Shown piece by piece: positions 1 through 9,990 of a stretch of DNA of 64,000 nucleotides. This DNA is from Scilla litardierei (lineage: Eukaryota; Streptophyta; Magnoliopsida; Asparagales; Asparagaceae). Location of the stretch: NCBI GenBank assembly GCA_030789695.1, contig CM061132.1, positions 158,950,817-159,014,816 on the forward strand, in the 5' to 3' direction. The first letter of the stretch is position 1. Every line of letters begins with the position of its first letter. Under the pieces are notes generated by a model. It worked only from the letters and a program-made list of their open reading frames with translations, was not told where the DNA came from and did not search any database. Made by a program: the position numbers and the translations under genes.

Positions 1-275
1 TCAACTGTATATACAACATAAGTCGACTGGCCGTAGAAGTGAGATCAAAACAGAGTTTGGGCAAGGAGAGACAAGCGACTGATTTACAACACACAGTCGA
101 CTGTCACAAGGACAGGCTCCTGTGAATCGACCAACAGTAGCCTGTGCGAAATAATCAGAGAAGGCCCAAAACTGCATTGTAATAGTCTGTGCATAACAGG
201 CGACTGTAGAACAAAACACATTCGACTGTTTTTGAGACAGGCGACTGTAAACTGTTCAGCAGTCGGCTGTTATGA
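1..275. repeat. Cluster of CGACTG-type motifs
   Basis: About eight copies of a CGACTG or GTCGACTG core occur irregularly in the first 275 bases (near 23, 69, 101, 126, 201, 223, 242 and 261), some arranged as CAGTCG/CGACTG dyads. The frames open here on both strands are short and their peptides resemble nothing I know. The style resembles the AGTCGGTC repeats in the LTR at 61.1-61.6 kb, so this may be the edge of a retrotransposon LTR cut by the window. That origin is inference. Confidence 0.45.
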
Positions 276-2160
276 ACAATCCTAGCACAAACAAAAGAGA
301 ATTGAATTGGGATCAAAGGACAAGGGTCTAGAGATGTCCTATGACCGAAAGTAGATGTGTGTGAGTGCTCCATCAAATTTCTACTTCTAAGCTACATACT
401 AGAAGAGATAAAAGAAAAATTACATTGACGAATAATCTCTTCTTTCCAACGTATGAGCTTGAAGTCTTTTACGGAGCCTTAATCATTAACCTACGATCAT
501 CCAATTCATATCATTTGCCTTCAATCACGTTTGTGAGTCATCCATTGCTAGTTGATCTTCATAGTAAGCTTAGGCAATGGATTAACTGCAAAATAGGAGA
601 TTAGTCACAAGTATTTATGTTTGCTCATCATTAACACCAAGTAGGGAGAAGTCCAATCCTCAACAACACAAAATAATTAGAATGAGCCATGACTGACTTA
701 TAGAAAGGACTAACACTACATCATATTGTATGAGCTAAATTGTTAGTCATACAAAAGGAAAAAATTGTTGGATAGGATCCAAAGCAATTTCGAAGGATCA
801 ACCTGGTGTGATCAAATGATGTATATATAAGACTCCATTAAATAGCAAGATAGATACACGTTAGCAGATCCATTCTTGGGTTTGACATATGAATGTCCAG
901 TGTGACTGATATGTTATAGCGGTATGAGTTACCGAGATAAATAGCCTAAGTGCAAGTGAGAGATGTAGGGAGACATATGTCCTTGAGGCATTTATCCTAA
1001 GATAATCATCTCGTTCTAATAATATATGGTATTAATTATCGTAAGTATGAATTCGTAGAATCATATACTTAGATAATTTCCTTAGACTTATAGTCAGATC
1101 ATTATTTATCCAGATGTAAATCTCGATTATGAGAAGTTAGTGACCGATAAGAAACTTAAGTCTTAAACGGTTCATGGTCATAGATGTGTCGAAAATAAGA
1201 TATCGACACATCGGTTAGACCATTGTGTCTTAGTCTTACCTTAGGGTAATGATGATCTCATAGTCATTCGACTTGGTGAAGTTGGAGACGAGACACAGGT
1301 GCTCATCAGAGAATGAGTTCACTGAACGACCAACTTAGAGTTATTAAATGGTTAAGCTTTAACTGAACTGTCAATAATAACTCTAGAGTGATGATAGGCT
1401 AGCTGGTCCTTAAGACCAGAAATCATCAGTACGAACCTGTGAATGGATAGTGTCACTTAGATCTATGATCTAGCTTCGAGGCTCGGCCTGCTGACAGATC
1501 TAAGGTTGGGTGACACGTGAAGCTCACGAGGGAAGTAGACGACTAAGATGGGATTCGTCTCTTCCGTTAAAGGAAAGTCAATGTCACTGGATCAGTACGG
1601 TCTTTGTGTTAATCCTCGACCGGGGTACGTTGTAGGATGTACAACGTGAATATAACAAAGACCGATGTAAACTGACCGATGCTGGCTATTGGGGTTGACG
1701 GTAAACCATACCCTAGGCCATATAGAGACACGGTCTTGAAGAAGGGACTAAAACTGCTGTATTCATCAATGACACAGTCAGAGTGATCCCGACGACACGT
1801 TCGTCAATGGGTCGATCACGTAAGTATGATTCTGAAACAGGGACGACGCCTGTTGCTCGTGGTTACCATCGTCTAGGGGTTTCGATCCCCAACCTATAGC
1901 AGTGTCAGGCTGTAAGGTCTCACACCGAGTAGTATCCATGTCTTAGTAATAGGAAGAACGTTAAGAGGAATTCATTCGATGAAATGGAATATTAAGTCCA
2001 GAAGTTAGTTGTGAGTTCAAGTTTAATAGGGACAAATTTTGCATGTGATGCAAACTAGATTAAATGTTTCGTGAATTATTTATGAAAATAATTATTGGAA
2101 TAAACGTGTTGGAAAGGTTACCTAGATGATGGGAACGTCCCGGTCTTAACGGAGGTTCAA
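276..2160. other. No gene seen; AT-rich repeat-like DNA
   Basis: Nearly 1.9 kb without a convincing coding frame. A TATA-like run (TATATAAG) lies near 824-831, about 60 bases after a TGTTGGATAGG that resembles a copia LTR start at 766. I could not find a matching CAACA end or a target duplication, so I do not call an LTR. The rest looks like decayed interspersed repeat. Confidence 0.4.
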
Positions 2161-2225
2161 ACTGCATCAAAAACGGAGCTCAACGAGCCCAGAGAAACAC
2201 AGAAACAGCAGAGAAGCGCCAAAGT

Positions 2226-2477
2226 GTGTCAGACCTACTTTGGGAAAGACAAACCCGCAAGGGAGGCAGGCGCACCCGCTTCCAAAATGGGGCCGGCCCG
2301 CTAAGGCGTGCGGGCGCGCCCTCTTCAGATGCGAGCGGCCCCGCTGCCGCCAGCGGGCGCCAGCCTGCTTGGTGGGCTGGGCAGCCCGCTGTGGGCGTGC
2401 AGGCCTGCCTGCTAAGTAGGCATGCAGGCCTGCTGTGGGCGCCCGCCCGCAATGGGTGCGGGCGCACCTGCAACTAA
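2226..2477. repeat. GC-rich tract with palindromic sub-repeats
   Basis: A sharply GC-rich block set in AT-rich DNA, with repeated GCAGGCCTGC and GGGCGCCCGC palindromes (for example around 2398-2435). Frames are open through it on both strands, but the predicted peptides are low-complexity Ala/Gly/Arg/Pro and I regard them as compositional. It lies about 300 bases upstream of a strong TATA box, which fits the U3 part of an LTR. That role is inference. Confidence 0.4.
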
Positions 2478-2785
2478 AGTGCTGTTATGGTTTTTTTTGA
2501 AACCCTTGACGACAGCTACGAAAAGTGACTTTTTGCCCATCTTTGGGCAATTGTTTGAGAGGTCAAACGAAGTCAGAATTCGTCACCGTTCGTTCATACG
2601 TGTTCATCATTCGAAGCTCTTCGAAATGATAACTTGTATCGTCTCTAAAGGTCAATGGCGAGGGAGATTTAATTGGTTGAAGGTTGGCCTTTGTGAAAGG
2701 CTTACTAACTTTATTAACTTAATTAAAATCCCTCTTTCTTTAAGTTTGTCCCACATTGCTCGTGACGAAAAAGGAGGAGCCGACT

Positions 2786-2803
2786 CCCTATATAAATAGG
2801 GGT
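2786..2803 (+). promoter_or_regulatory. TATA box of a probable LTR promoter
   Basis: A TATATAAATA box (2789-2798) sits inside a dyad of CCC and GGGG, followed by GC-rich and then AT-rich leader-like sequence to about 3170. This is what a Pol II promoter inside a retrotransposon LTR looks like. The LTR ends themselves could not be fixed. Confidence 0.5.
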
Positions 2804-3390
2804 GCCCCCTCTTCAGTCAGAGAACACCAAGTGATCGATTCGAGAAGCTCCTGATTTTGAGCACACTTGATCATGGACTTAAATATTCCTCTTCTCATTT
2901 TCTTCCCATCCTCCCGTCGGGTCCTAGCAAGACTACGAGGAGGTTTGGATCAGATCTAGATGTCTTTGACTCGGGTCTGCTCAAGTGAAACTTTCTTCGG
3001 TAAGTGATCGGTTTGGAGGAGGCTCGGGTAGATCGGTTCGAAGGTGCAAGGAGGCTCGGCTACGGGAAGCGAAAGAAGGTGGTGCGGTACATCTTGCATG
3101 TCTTAAGGCCAAGATTCAGGGTGTGTTAGTTAGTAGCTTTTTAGAATAAATTTTAATAATGTCGCAATAGGCTAGATCTCTCTTGGTGTGGTCTGATCCA
3201 CCCCAAGTCGGCATAGATCTTGGCGAGGTTCTGGCTCGCCTTAGGGCCTTAGCTAAAATGTTTAGCTTTGTCTTTTTTCCGCTGCGATTTTAATCCCTCT
3301 GTTGTCCGTCCGACGTAGGAACGGCACATATTTTGAACCCTAAGGGTCTGCCAAAACCCTTCAAAATATACATTCGTTATTCGTTCGGGG

Positions 3391-4373
3391 AAATTACTGA
3401 CGAATAGAGGGATCGAAGCCAACCCTGACAAGATCGCTGCCATCATCACGATGAAGGAGCTCTCGAATCTCAGAGAGCTCCAGAGACTAAACAGAAGGAT
3501 AGCAGCCTTGGGGTGATTCATGTCTAAATCAGCCGAGAGATCATTGCCTTTCTTCAAGGTGTTGAGGAAGGCAATAGCAGCCACATCAAGCGACAAGAGA
3601 ACCTTCAAGTGGGATGCGGACTGTAAAAAGGCCTTCTCCAAGTTGAAGGAGTACCTATGCACTCTACCACTCTTGACGAAGCCCGATAAGGATGACCAGC
3701 TCATCATCTACTTAGCCACCACCGAGGAGGCCATAAGCTTGGTGCACGTCAATGAAGATGTCGGGGTATAACGGCCTATCTACTATGTTAGTCAGGTTCT
3801 CCGAGGTGCGGAGGTCAACTACACGAGGATCGAGAAGATGGTTTTTGCATTGGTCCAATCCGTAAGAAGGCTACGACTGTATTTCCAAGCTCACACCATC
3901 TTGGTCCTCACCAACACTCCCCTAGAACAGACTCTGAAGAGGCTCGACCGCTTAGGGAGAATGACAAAGTGCGGGGTCGAAATAAGCGAGTTCGACATTT
4001 AGTTCAAATCGAGGAACGCCATCAAAGGGCAGGCTTTCGTCGTCTTTATCGTCGAACTCACCTACAACGATGGCCCCCAAGAAGAGGTATATGCAACTAG
4101 CTCTCTCCCTAAGGCTACCCCCTCGTCCTCGACAAGCGTTGATCCACCAAGTAGGACGAAAGATGCAAGTGAAGACGAGGGAACCTAGATCGTTCAGGTC
4201 GAGGGTTCGGCCACACAAGCCGGAAGCCGGGCCGTGATAATCATCCAAACACTTGGGGGCGACATATTTGAATATGCCATTTGTTTCGATTTCCAAACCA
4301 CTAACAATGGTGCAGAATATGAAGCGGCCATCAACGGACTCCGATTGGCTCGAGCCCTGGGGCGAGAGTGGTC
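3391..4373 (+). pseudogene. Ty3/gypsy pol fragment (RT end, RNase H, second RNase H), Tat-like, broken
   Basis: A single reading frame runs from 3391 to about 4370. It covers the C-terminal connection part of a Ty3/gypsy reverse transcriptase (NRGIEANPDKI), the RNase H region (RPIYYVSQVLRGAEVNY), and then a second RNase H of the type found in the Tat/Ogre lineage (TTNNGAEYEAAINGLRLA). Four in-frame stops interrupt it, TGA at 3514, TAA at 3769, TAG at 4000 and TAG at 4186, but there is no frameshift. Integrase and everything before the RT thumb are missing. The frame is cut off at about 4373, where an unrelated LTR begins. The element is therefore dead and truncated. Family assignment is by motif recognition and is fairly secure at superfamily level; the Tat lineage is inferred from the double RNase H. 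Confidence 0.8.
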
Positions 4374-4979
4374 TGTTGGATATGGAAGACGTTAGTACAC
4401 CCTTGTAGGGGATGTACGAGGGAATACGGACCTCGAACGTCGCGTACACGAAGTCGTGTGCAAAGGGAATATGTTCCCTTGCGGAGAGGATCTCTAGAAT
4501 GATGGGAAAGTCGCATTATATGTGCATAAGTGCATGCGACATATGGCTAATAAAGGGGTAATATCTTAAGCTTATGTTGTACCATGCATATGGTACAACT
4601 TAAGCTTATAATATGCCATGTACGATGGTACACCTTAGTTAAATTGTTCCAAAGGAACAATTGCTCCTAAAATAACTACCTTGGGGGCTATAAATAAGAC
4701 CCAAGGGTTAGCCATTTTACTTACACTTTTGCATGGCATTCTTGCATGCATTTCATTCTAGCGAAGCTCTGCCGAAATCCTTCTCCTCTCTTTATCCAAG
4801 TTCTTAATCTAAAAGTAGAGATTTAGATTGTGGATTTAGTAGCCTTACTCCATTCGTGAGAAGACTCGATCCGTCGTGGCGAATCCGAAGGTGAAGTTCC
4901 TAGACTACCGTGCCGCATACGCAAGCGTAAGTCTCAACTTCATTTATCAATCCTAACTCTGTTTTGGCAGGATCCTACA
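4374..4979 (+). mobile_element. LTR of a retrotransposon with Met primer site
   Basis: Sequence starting TGTTGGATATGG and ending CCTACA, directly followed by an initiator-Met primer binding site. It contains a TATA box (CTATAAATAAG, 4688-4698) at about mid-length and a long U3 palindrome. The right end is well fixed by the primer site. The left end is inferred from where the pol fragment stops matching and from the TG start. I saw no 5-bp duplication, so this is probably the 5' LTR of an element whose body is lost, or a chimera. Confidence 0.6.
4566..4609. repeat. Long palindrome in LTR U3
   Basis: GTTGTACCAT (4576-4585) and ATGGTACAAC (4590-4599) are exact inverted repeats. They are extended outward by AAGCTTA on both sides with small gaps, giving a near-palindrome of about 44 bases upstream of the TATA box. 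It could be a protein-binding dyad. Confidence 0.7.
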
Positions 4980-4980
4980 T

Positions 4981-4994
4981 TGGTATCAGAGCCA
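4981..4994 (+). other. Primer binding site (initiator Met tRNA)
   Basis: TGGTATCAGAGCCA lies one base after the LTR end. This is the well-known complement of the 3' end of plant initiator methionine tRNA used by many plant LTR retrotransposons. Confidence 0.85.
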
Positions 4995-5043
4995 TACGGG
5001 TTCGCCCCGGTCAAATCGCCGCCCCGTCGAAACTATGAACGAG

Positions 5044-5205
5044 TCGTTGTCTTTTTCACGAATGGGTATCCTACCATTACGGATATGGTAGGAACGCTTC
5101 ATGACGGAGAGAACGCAGCGGTTGTTCTTTTCACGTTAGGGTCTCCTATCATTACGGATATGGTAGGAACTCTCCGTGACGGGAAGAACCGACCGTTCAC
5201 GGAGT
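5044..5205. repeat. Two-copy tandem duplication, period about 86 bp
   Basis: Two similar units each contain TTTTCACG, then CCTA(C/T)CATTACGGATATGGTAGGAAC, then GACGG. The core pairs TCCTACC with GGTAGGA around CATTACGGATAT, so each copy can form a hairpin. They lie in the region after the primer site, in what would be the leader of the retroelement. Confidence 0.65.
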
Positions 5206-5461
5206 ATGTTATTTTTCATTTTTGGCACACGGCCATTAGAAAATAACCACTTTCTCGACGAACGGGTGCTTCATCGAGGAAGATGATGGAAGTTATCTCC
5301 ATCGGAGAAGATGGATTTTGGTGCATATGCACCATGGCCAAATGGGCTATGGAGGCCATGCACACCCCCTCCCCATGCGGAGGGGGTTGGCTACGGCCAA
5401 TAACCACCGCGACCACCCCATCAAGGGGGAGGAGTGCATGCGGCCACCCCATGAAAGGAGA

Positions 5462-5493
5462 GACCGGCCATGGCCAAAGGGCCATGGCCGGTC
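5462..5493. repeat. Perfect 14-bp hairpin
   Basis: GACCGGCCATGGCC (5462-5475) and its exact reverse complement (5480-5493) are separated by only AAAG, giving a GC-rich stem with a four-base loop. The function is unknown. Confidence 0.8.
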
Positions 5494-5512
5494 AAGGCCA
5501 ATAAGCCACAGT

Positions 5513-5653
5513 CATTCGGTCCCAGTCAGCACGACTCCGAATGATGAGTAGTCTCCTTAAATACGCTTCAAAGGAGAAAGGGTTTTATCGGTCCCATCGC
5601 TTCAAGGGTTTTAAGGAGACTACTCATCATTCGGTCCCAGTCAGCACGACTCC
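5513..5653. repeat. Interlocked direct and inverted repeats
   Basis: A 26-base direct repeat beginning CATTCGGTCCCAGTC occurs at 5513-5538 and 5628-5653. Overlapping it, 23 bases (5539-5561) are exactly inverted at 5610-5632 with a 48-base loop. The structure looks like a fold-back insertion or a template-switch product rather than ordinary tandem duplication. Confidence 0.8.
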
Positions 5654-5660
5654 TAAGGCA

Positions 5661-5677
5661 CAAATGATGGGGGCCAT
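5661..5677 (+). other. Polypurine tract
   Basis: AAATGATGGGGGCCA immediately precedes the TGTTAA start of the next LTR. This is the expected form and place of a plus-strand primer tract. Confidence 0.6.
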
Positions 5678-6416
5678 TGTTAATGCACGTGTACGAACCC
5701 AATTTGGGTATCCGCATACCTGACCCGTTTAGCATCCACGACCCATTACCCTCCACACTTTAAGCGGGCTACGACTGAGTCAGGCGAACGGGTCGTTCGA
5801 CTGGTTGGCTAGCACCAACATTCAAAGGAGGGTTAATGGGGCCGAGTAAATGGACAGCAGTTAACTCGAATCCCGGAGAAGATCGTGCCTGGATAAATGA
5901 GGGACGGTTACACATCATCAAGATGGAGCTACCTATAAATGGGCCGACAAACGAAGGTAAAAGGGTTCCATCTTCAAGGTATGAGATCTAATACATAGAG
6001 CTCTATCTTCTCATTCTTATCATTCTCATATTCTAGCTTGTGTCGTCAATCTAGAGACGAACCTCCGTGGGTCGATCTTAGCTATACCAATCTCCCTCTC
6101 TTCCTTAAGTTTCCTACTAACTTAAGCATCGGAGGAGATTTGGGTCAGAACCCAGATCCGACCCCCAACGACTCCCTATGGTGCAGATCGACAATCGCCA
6201 TCCAACATCGAAAGTCGACGCTGTGCCCATCAACCTTGAACGATCGACCGAACGACCGCTCGTTGGTCGATCGAAGGTCGTATCACCTCCAACACCCAAC
6301 ATCCGACCCTGGTTCTTCCAACCAAGGGTCCCACCTCAACTATTGACAAGGCTCCAGCTCAGCGCTACGAGTTTCCGTCAGCCTGACAACTGTCCTGGTC
6401 AATTTTGGCCTTAACA
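5678..6416 (+). mobile_element. 3' LTR of a gypsy-type element (739 bp)
   Basis: The segment begins TGTTAA and ends TTAACA, a perfect 6-bp terminal inverted repeat, with a polypurine tract just before it. A TATA box (CCTATAAATGGG, 5932-5943) is followed by leader-like sequence. Flanks (GCCAT and ATACT) do not match, so it is not a solo LTR. It fits a 3' LTR whose element is truncated or rearranged upstream. Whether it belonged to the Tat-like pol at 3391-4373 cannot be decided here. Confidence 0.65.
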
Positions 6417-6459
6417 ATACTATATTTCTTACGAGTTATGGATTGATGAAGCATCGGAT

Positions 6460-6645
6460 TTAGGGATGGTAATGAGCATTCCCAAAGCCCGTTTGGGCTC
6501 CCATTTGGGCACGCCCTCTACAAATGCTGCTTTAAAGAAGATGGTATAACCATGTTTCCTACATATTCTTTAATGAAGGGTTTGTAGAGGGCATGCCCAA
6601 ATGGGAGCCCAAACGGACTTTGGGCATGCCCATTATCATCCCTAA
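6460..6645. mobile_element. MITE with 65-bp terminal inverted repeats
   Basis: Left arm 6460-6524 and right arm 6581-6645 are inverted copies over 65 bases with about five mismatches. They enclose a 56-base loop. The element begins TTAGGGATG and ends ATCCCTAA. The flanks show TCGGAT on both sides (6454-6459 and 6646-6651). There is no coding potential. The superfamily is uncertain because a 6-bp duplication is not the usual hAT or Mutator length. Confidence 0.85.
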
Positions 6646-6821
6646 TCGGATTTCAGCTATTTGTAATCAACATGCTTAGATATTGTAACGCACCGCTCCC
6701 CTAAATATAAGGCATACACACCCACAAGGACCAAACTACCCTCCATACTTCTAACTATTTACAAGAATGACCTTATATGAAACTACCCCATATACTTCCA
6801 AGTATTTACAATCATGTCATG

Positions 6822-7095
6822 TCACGTCCCGCTCTCCAGGATACTCGGGAAGTACGAATCTGTCCCAGGTATTCCTGAAGAAGCGAGTGGGATGAAGGAA
6901 CGAGCAGAGAGAATAAAAAGACAACTGCATGCCACTGCACGCATGCTGGGATAGTACAAGTAATACTCCAACAACAGCCACATTGATAACACATATGAGT
7001 ATTGTTAAGGCCAAAAATGACCTTATAATGGGATTGTCCATGTTCAAGAGTTGTGGAATTGTAATGGAATAGTACATGTTCAATTTTTGAAAATA
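6822..7095 (-). mobile_element. Possible LTR-end remnant
   Basis: TGTCACGTCCCGCTCTCC at about 6825 resembles the reverse complement of LTR ends elsewhere in the window (GGGCGTGACA at 63252 and GCGGGTCGTTACA at 38731). The frames open here on the minus strand give hydrophobic peptides similar in style to those in the long LTRs. No other end was found. Confidence 0.3.
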
Positions 7096-7865
7096 TCATT
7101 TATCTATACAGCTGAATAAGTTAATTTTAAAAAAAATTTATCATCAACAAAAAATATCTATTTGTTATTGCTCATTTTTTTTATTTCAATAGGATGGCCT
7201 TGGATCAAGTTTAATAGAACAATGAGACCCTTTAAAATATTAATTATAATTAAAATCATATTTTCTTTTTAGTTTCCCTTTTCATTTTCATAAGCAACCA
7301 AAACACGAGAAATCATTTTACTTACCATTTTCCTTTTAATTTTCTTTACAATTTTCCTCACTAACCAAACATAAAAAAGAAATTGGTTTTCTTTTTCTTT
7401 TCTTCTTCTTTCTATTTCCTTTTTATTTCGCTTTTCTTTCTTCCCTTTTCCTTAAACACAGCCTTCAGATATTGTTGAAGTTTCATGATGTGGAGAGAGA
7501 AATTTCGCTAATGGCCAAAGTCGAGAGGGGATTGTTGACTTCTTGACCATTTTTTCTCGCTGCATGCCAACTTTTTCTTGAACTCGTCGGTGCTTGCAAC
7601 TGTTCACATCCAAATGATTGCTGAGTGGCCTTATTCATCGTTCATGGATATTTATTCGCATTTCCCATCTTATTAGTCATTAATACCATATTTAATTATT
7701 TTATGTCACCAAATTGGGTTTCGAAATGCAAAACCTTAGTAGTAGGTTATTCCACATGGTAGCCGTTGAGATGCTCCTGGACGAAGCATACTGATCAATT
7801 TGAAATTTTAAGAAAAAGACAATATGGCGTAGTGCTAATTTTCGTAATTTACAATAATAATGCCT
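7096..7865. other. No gene seen; AT-rich and pyrimidine-rich
   Basis: AT-rich DNA with a pyrimidine-rich stretch around 7380-7460. I see no coding frame, terminal repeats or RNA gene. Confidence 0.5.
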
Positions 7866-7873
7866 ACCATATG

Positions 7874-8232
7874 TCAGGGTTTCAAAACGGTCCGGCCGGG
7901 CCCATTCAAAACCCGGGCCGGGGCCGGCCCGCCCTGGGCGGGAAGAACCCCCCGCCCAGCCCGGCCCGCTGACACTGGCCCAGTCGGGCCGGGCCGGGCC
8001 GGCCCGGCTTTTCTAGGCTGTTGGGGTGTTTTTTAAGCCTCGATGAGACATTTTCGCAAGCAAAAACCCGAGCCAGGCCTGGTTGACCCGGCCGGTGGGC
8101 CGGGCACCTCAGCCCAGCCCGGCCCTGGCCCCAGGCCAGGGGGCCGGTCAACGGCCCGTTGACCGGCCCCCAGGCCCGGCCCGGTCTGGCCCGGAAACCC
8201 GACCGGGCCGCCGGGCCATTTTGACACCTTGA
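7874..8232. mobile_element. hAT-type MITE with GC-rich ends
   Basis: A 359-bp element flanked by a perfect 8-bp duplication ACCATATG (7866-7873 and 8233-8240). The ends are TCAGGGTTTCAAAACGG and, reversed, TCAAGGTGTCAAAATGG. The interior is extreme CCGGGCC-rich sequence on both sides. The same end design occurs in the transposase-bearing hAT element at 31106-34450, so this is likely a deletion derivative of that family. Open frames inside it are compositional. Confidence 0.9.
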
Positions 8233-8361
8233 ACCATATGACACATGAGAAATCTCTCTCATATAGTACAAATAGTCATATAGTGGCATGTACTTTTCGT
8301 CCATGGCCCATGTCTTTTGTGATCATTATATATGGGAGATGCCTCCCTTATATCAACATGA

Positions 8362-8520
8362 TTACTAGGAAAAAAAATTGACATTTACCGGTGTTTTAAA
8401 TAAACGTCGGCAAACGTTTATTAGTGTTTGGATATTTGCCGTGGTTTATAAGAACGGCGGTAATGTTGGACTTTTTCCTATGCTTTATTAAAAACGCCGC
8501 GAAATCTAGTCAATTGCACA
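8362..8520 (+). mobile_element. Possible CACTA transposon end
   Basis: ACTAGGAAAAAAAATTGACATTTACCGG is followed by inverted sub-repeats (CGGTGTTTTAAATAAACGTCGG, GCCGTGGTTTATAAGAACGGCGG, each written here in part). This arrangement, CACTA-like end plus GCCG-bounded subterminal repeats, is typical of plant CACTA elements. The terminal C is missing and no partner end was seen. Confidence 0.4.
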
Positions 8521-9179
8521 CAAACATGTAAAATAATTTTTATAAAATTAATTACTTGAAACTAAATCCTAATATGCATATGTCTTGATAAATGTACAAC
8601 TTGAATTGGTCTATGCATATAGCTAGATCAGAACTATTTAATCTTGGTTATTTATATTAGAACAAAAATCAACTTGGACAAATATGTGTAACTCTTAGTT
8701 ATTTGCTCGTCAACACCTACTTACATACTGAACCACTTAAATACTGAACTAGGCTAATTAAGCTCCAAAATCAAAACCAAACATATGTAAACCCTTACCT
8801 TCCAGTAATTAAAATCCCCAAATGATACCTTTATCATAATGAACAAGATTAAAGATTGAAAGTTAGCCATGTTGGGTGCACGTCACCTCCAGTAAAAGGT
8901 CAACATCAACTCTGGATTAATTTACTACCAAACCGCACATTAACACTGCACTAAAATTGAGAATATTAAACAGAAAAATTTAGGTATCGTAAGCTCGAAA
9001 AAGTCCTCCCTCATCATTAATAGTTAATTAAAACATAATTAATGCCAGTTCAGTAATTCTTGTCGGAGCACCGACGTTCCTAATTTGGAGTTCTATTAAT
9101 TCCACGCGCCATCAGAGTTAGATTCTTTGTTGACAACATCAAGGTTGACTAACAAATTTTTTGAATACGACAAGGTGTA
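8521..9179. other. No gene seen
   Basis: AT-rich sequence with only short frames. I see no repeat boundaries, although it could be the interior of the possible CACTA remnant. Confidence 0.45.
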
Positions 9180-9187
9180 ATAATATA

Positions 9188-9357
9188 GAGTATTGCTAAG
9201 CGCACCGCATAAATGCGGTGCACTTTTTAATCATTTTTTCCAAAATAAAATCAAATCGGTGTAAGTATGAAATATTGATTTAGTTTTTTATTTCGAAAAA
9301 AACAAAAAACGGTAAAGTGCACCGCAAACAAAGTTTGCGGTGTACTTAGCATTGCTC
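9188..9357. mobile_element. hAT-like MITE with hairpin ends (copy 1)
   Basis: A 170-bp element flanked by a perfect 8-bp duplication ATAATATA (9180-9187 and 9358-9365). Its ends are GAGTATTGCTAAG and, reversed, GAGCAATGCTAAG, continuing into CACCGCA. Each end is also a hairpin by itself: GCACCGCAT/ATGCGGTGC on the left and CACCGCAAAC/GTTTGCGGTG on the right. A second member with its own duplication is at 29448-29599. Confidence 0.9.
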
Positions 9358-9474
9358 ATAATATATATGAAATCATTTGGGCTTCGGTGAGTTTGATTTA
9401 ACTTTGGATAAGACCCGAGTTGCACTCAAATGGAATTTTACTTGAGCTCTGTAATATACACCTCAAGGCAAGGC

Positions 9475-9594
9475 GAGGTGCATGGATGTGATTTTTTGAG
9501 AAAATTGATAAAAAATTGGAAGAGATAGAAGTAGATGTGATATATGATGGGATTTTTTTGGTCAATTTTGGTAAAAATCTCATCCATACACCTC
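9475..9594. repeat. Inverted repeat, about 22-bp arms
   Basis: GAGGTGCATGGATGTGATTTTT (9475 onward) is inverted as AAAAATCTCATCCATACACCTC (ending 9594) with few mismatches and a loop of roughly 75 bases. It may be a MITE remnant; no target duplication was recognised. Confidence 0.6.
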
Positions 9595-9990
9595 AACCAA
9601 AGTGTATATAGTCCAAGTCTTTCACTTTGCTTGCGGTTGAAAATAATACCAAATGAAACAGTAATCTATGTAAAAGTGAACGAATTTTGTGTTGCATTTT
9701 ACCTGTGTGAATATCAGGTACCTTGCCGACATCATGTAACGTACATCATTTTTTCAATAACGATAGAGTGTCAATACGAAAAATGCATAAAACACAATGG
9801 CTTTCTAAGCTATACCCACATCTTTTCAATGTGTACGCATCTCATCCTCGGTTCTCATCTACTATACGCACATGCATCCCTTGTTTCAAAATGCTAGTGT
9901 AAAAATATATTTGTCAACTAAAAGAAATACTGTTATAAAATAATATGATATTCTAGTTGAAAAAATGATACAAACGTCGAAAATATCTCG

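Noticed and set aside
5678..6416. Solo LTR interpretation
   Set aside because: The flanking five bases do not match and a polypurine tract directly precedes it, so a 3' LTR of a truncated element fits better.
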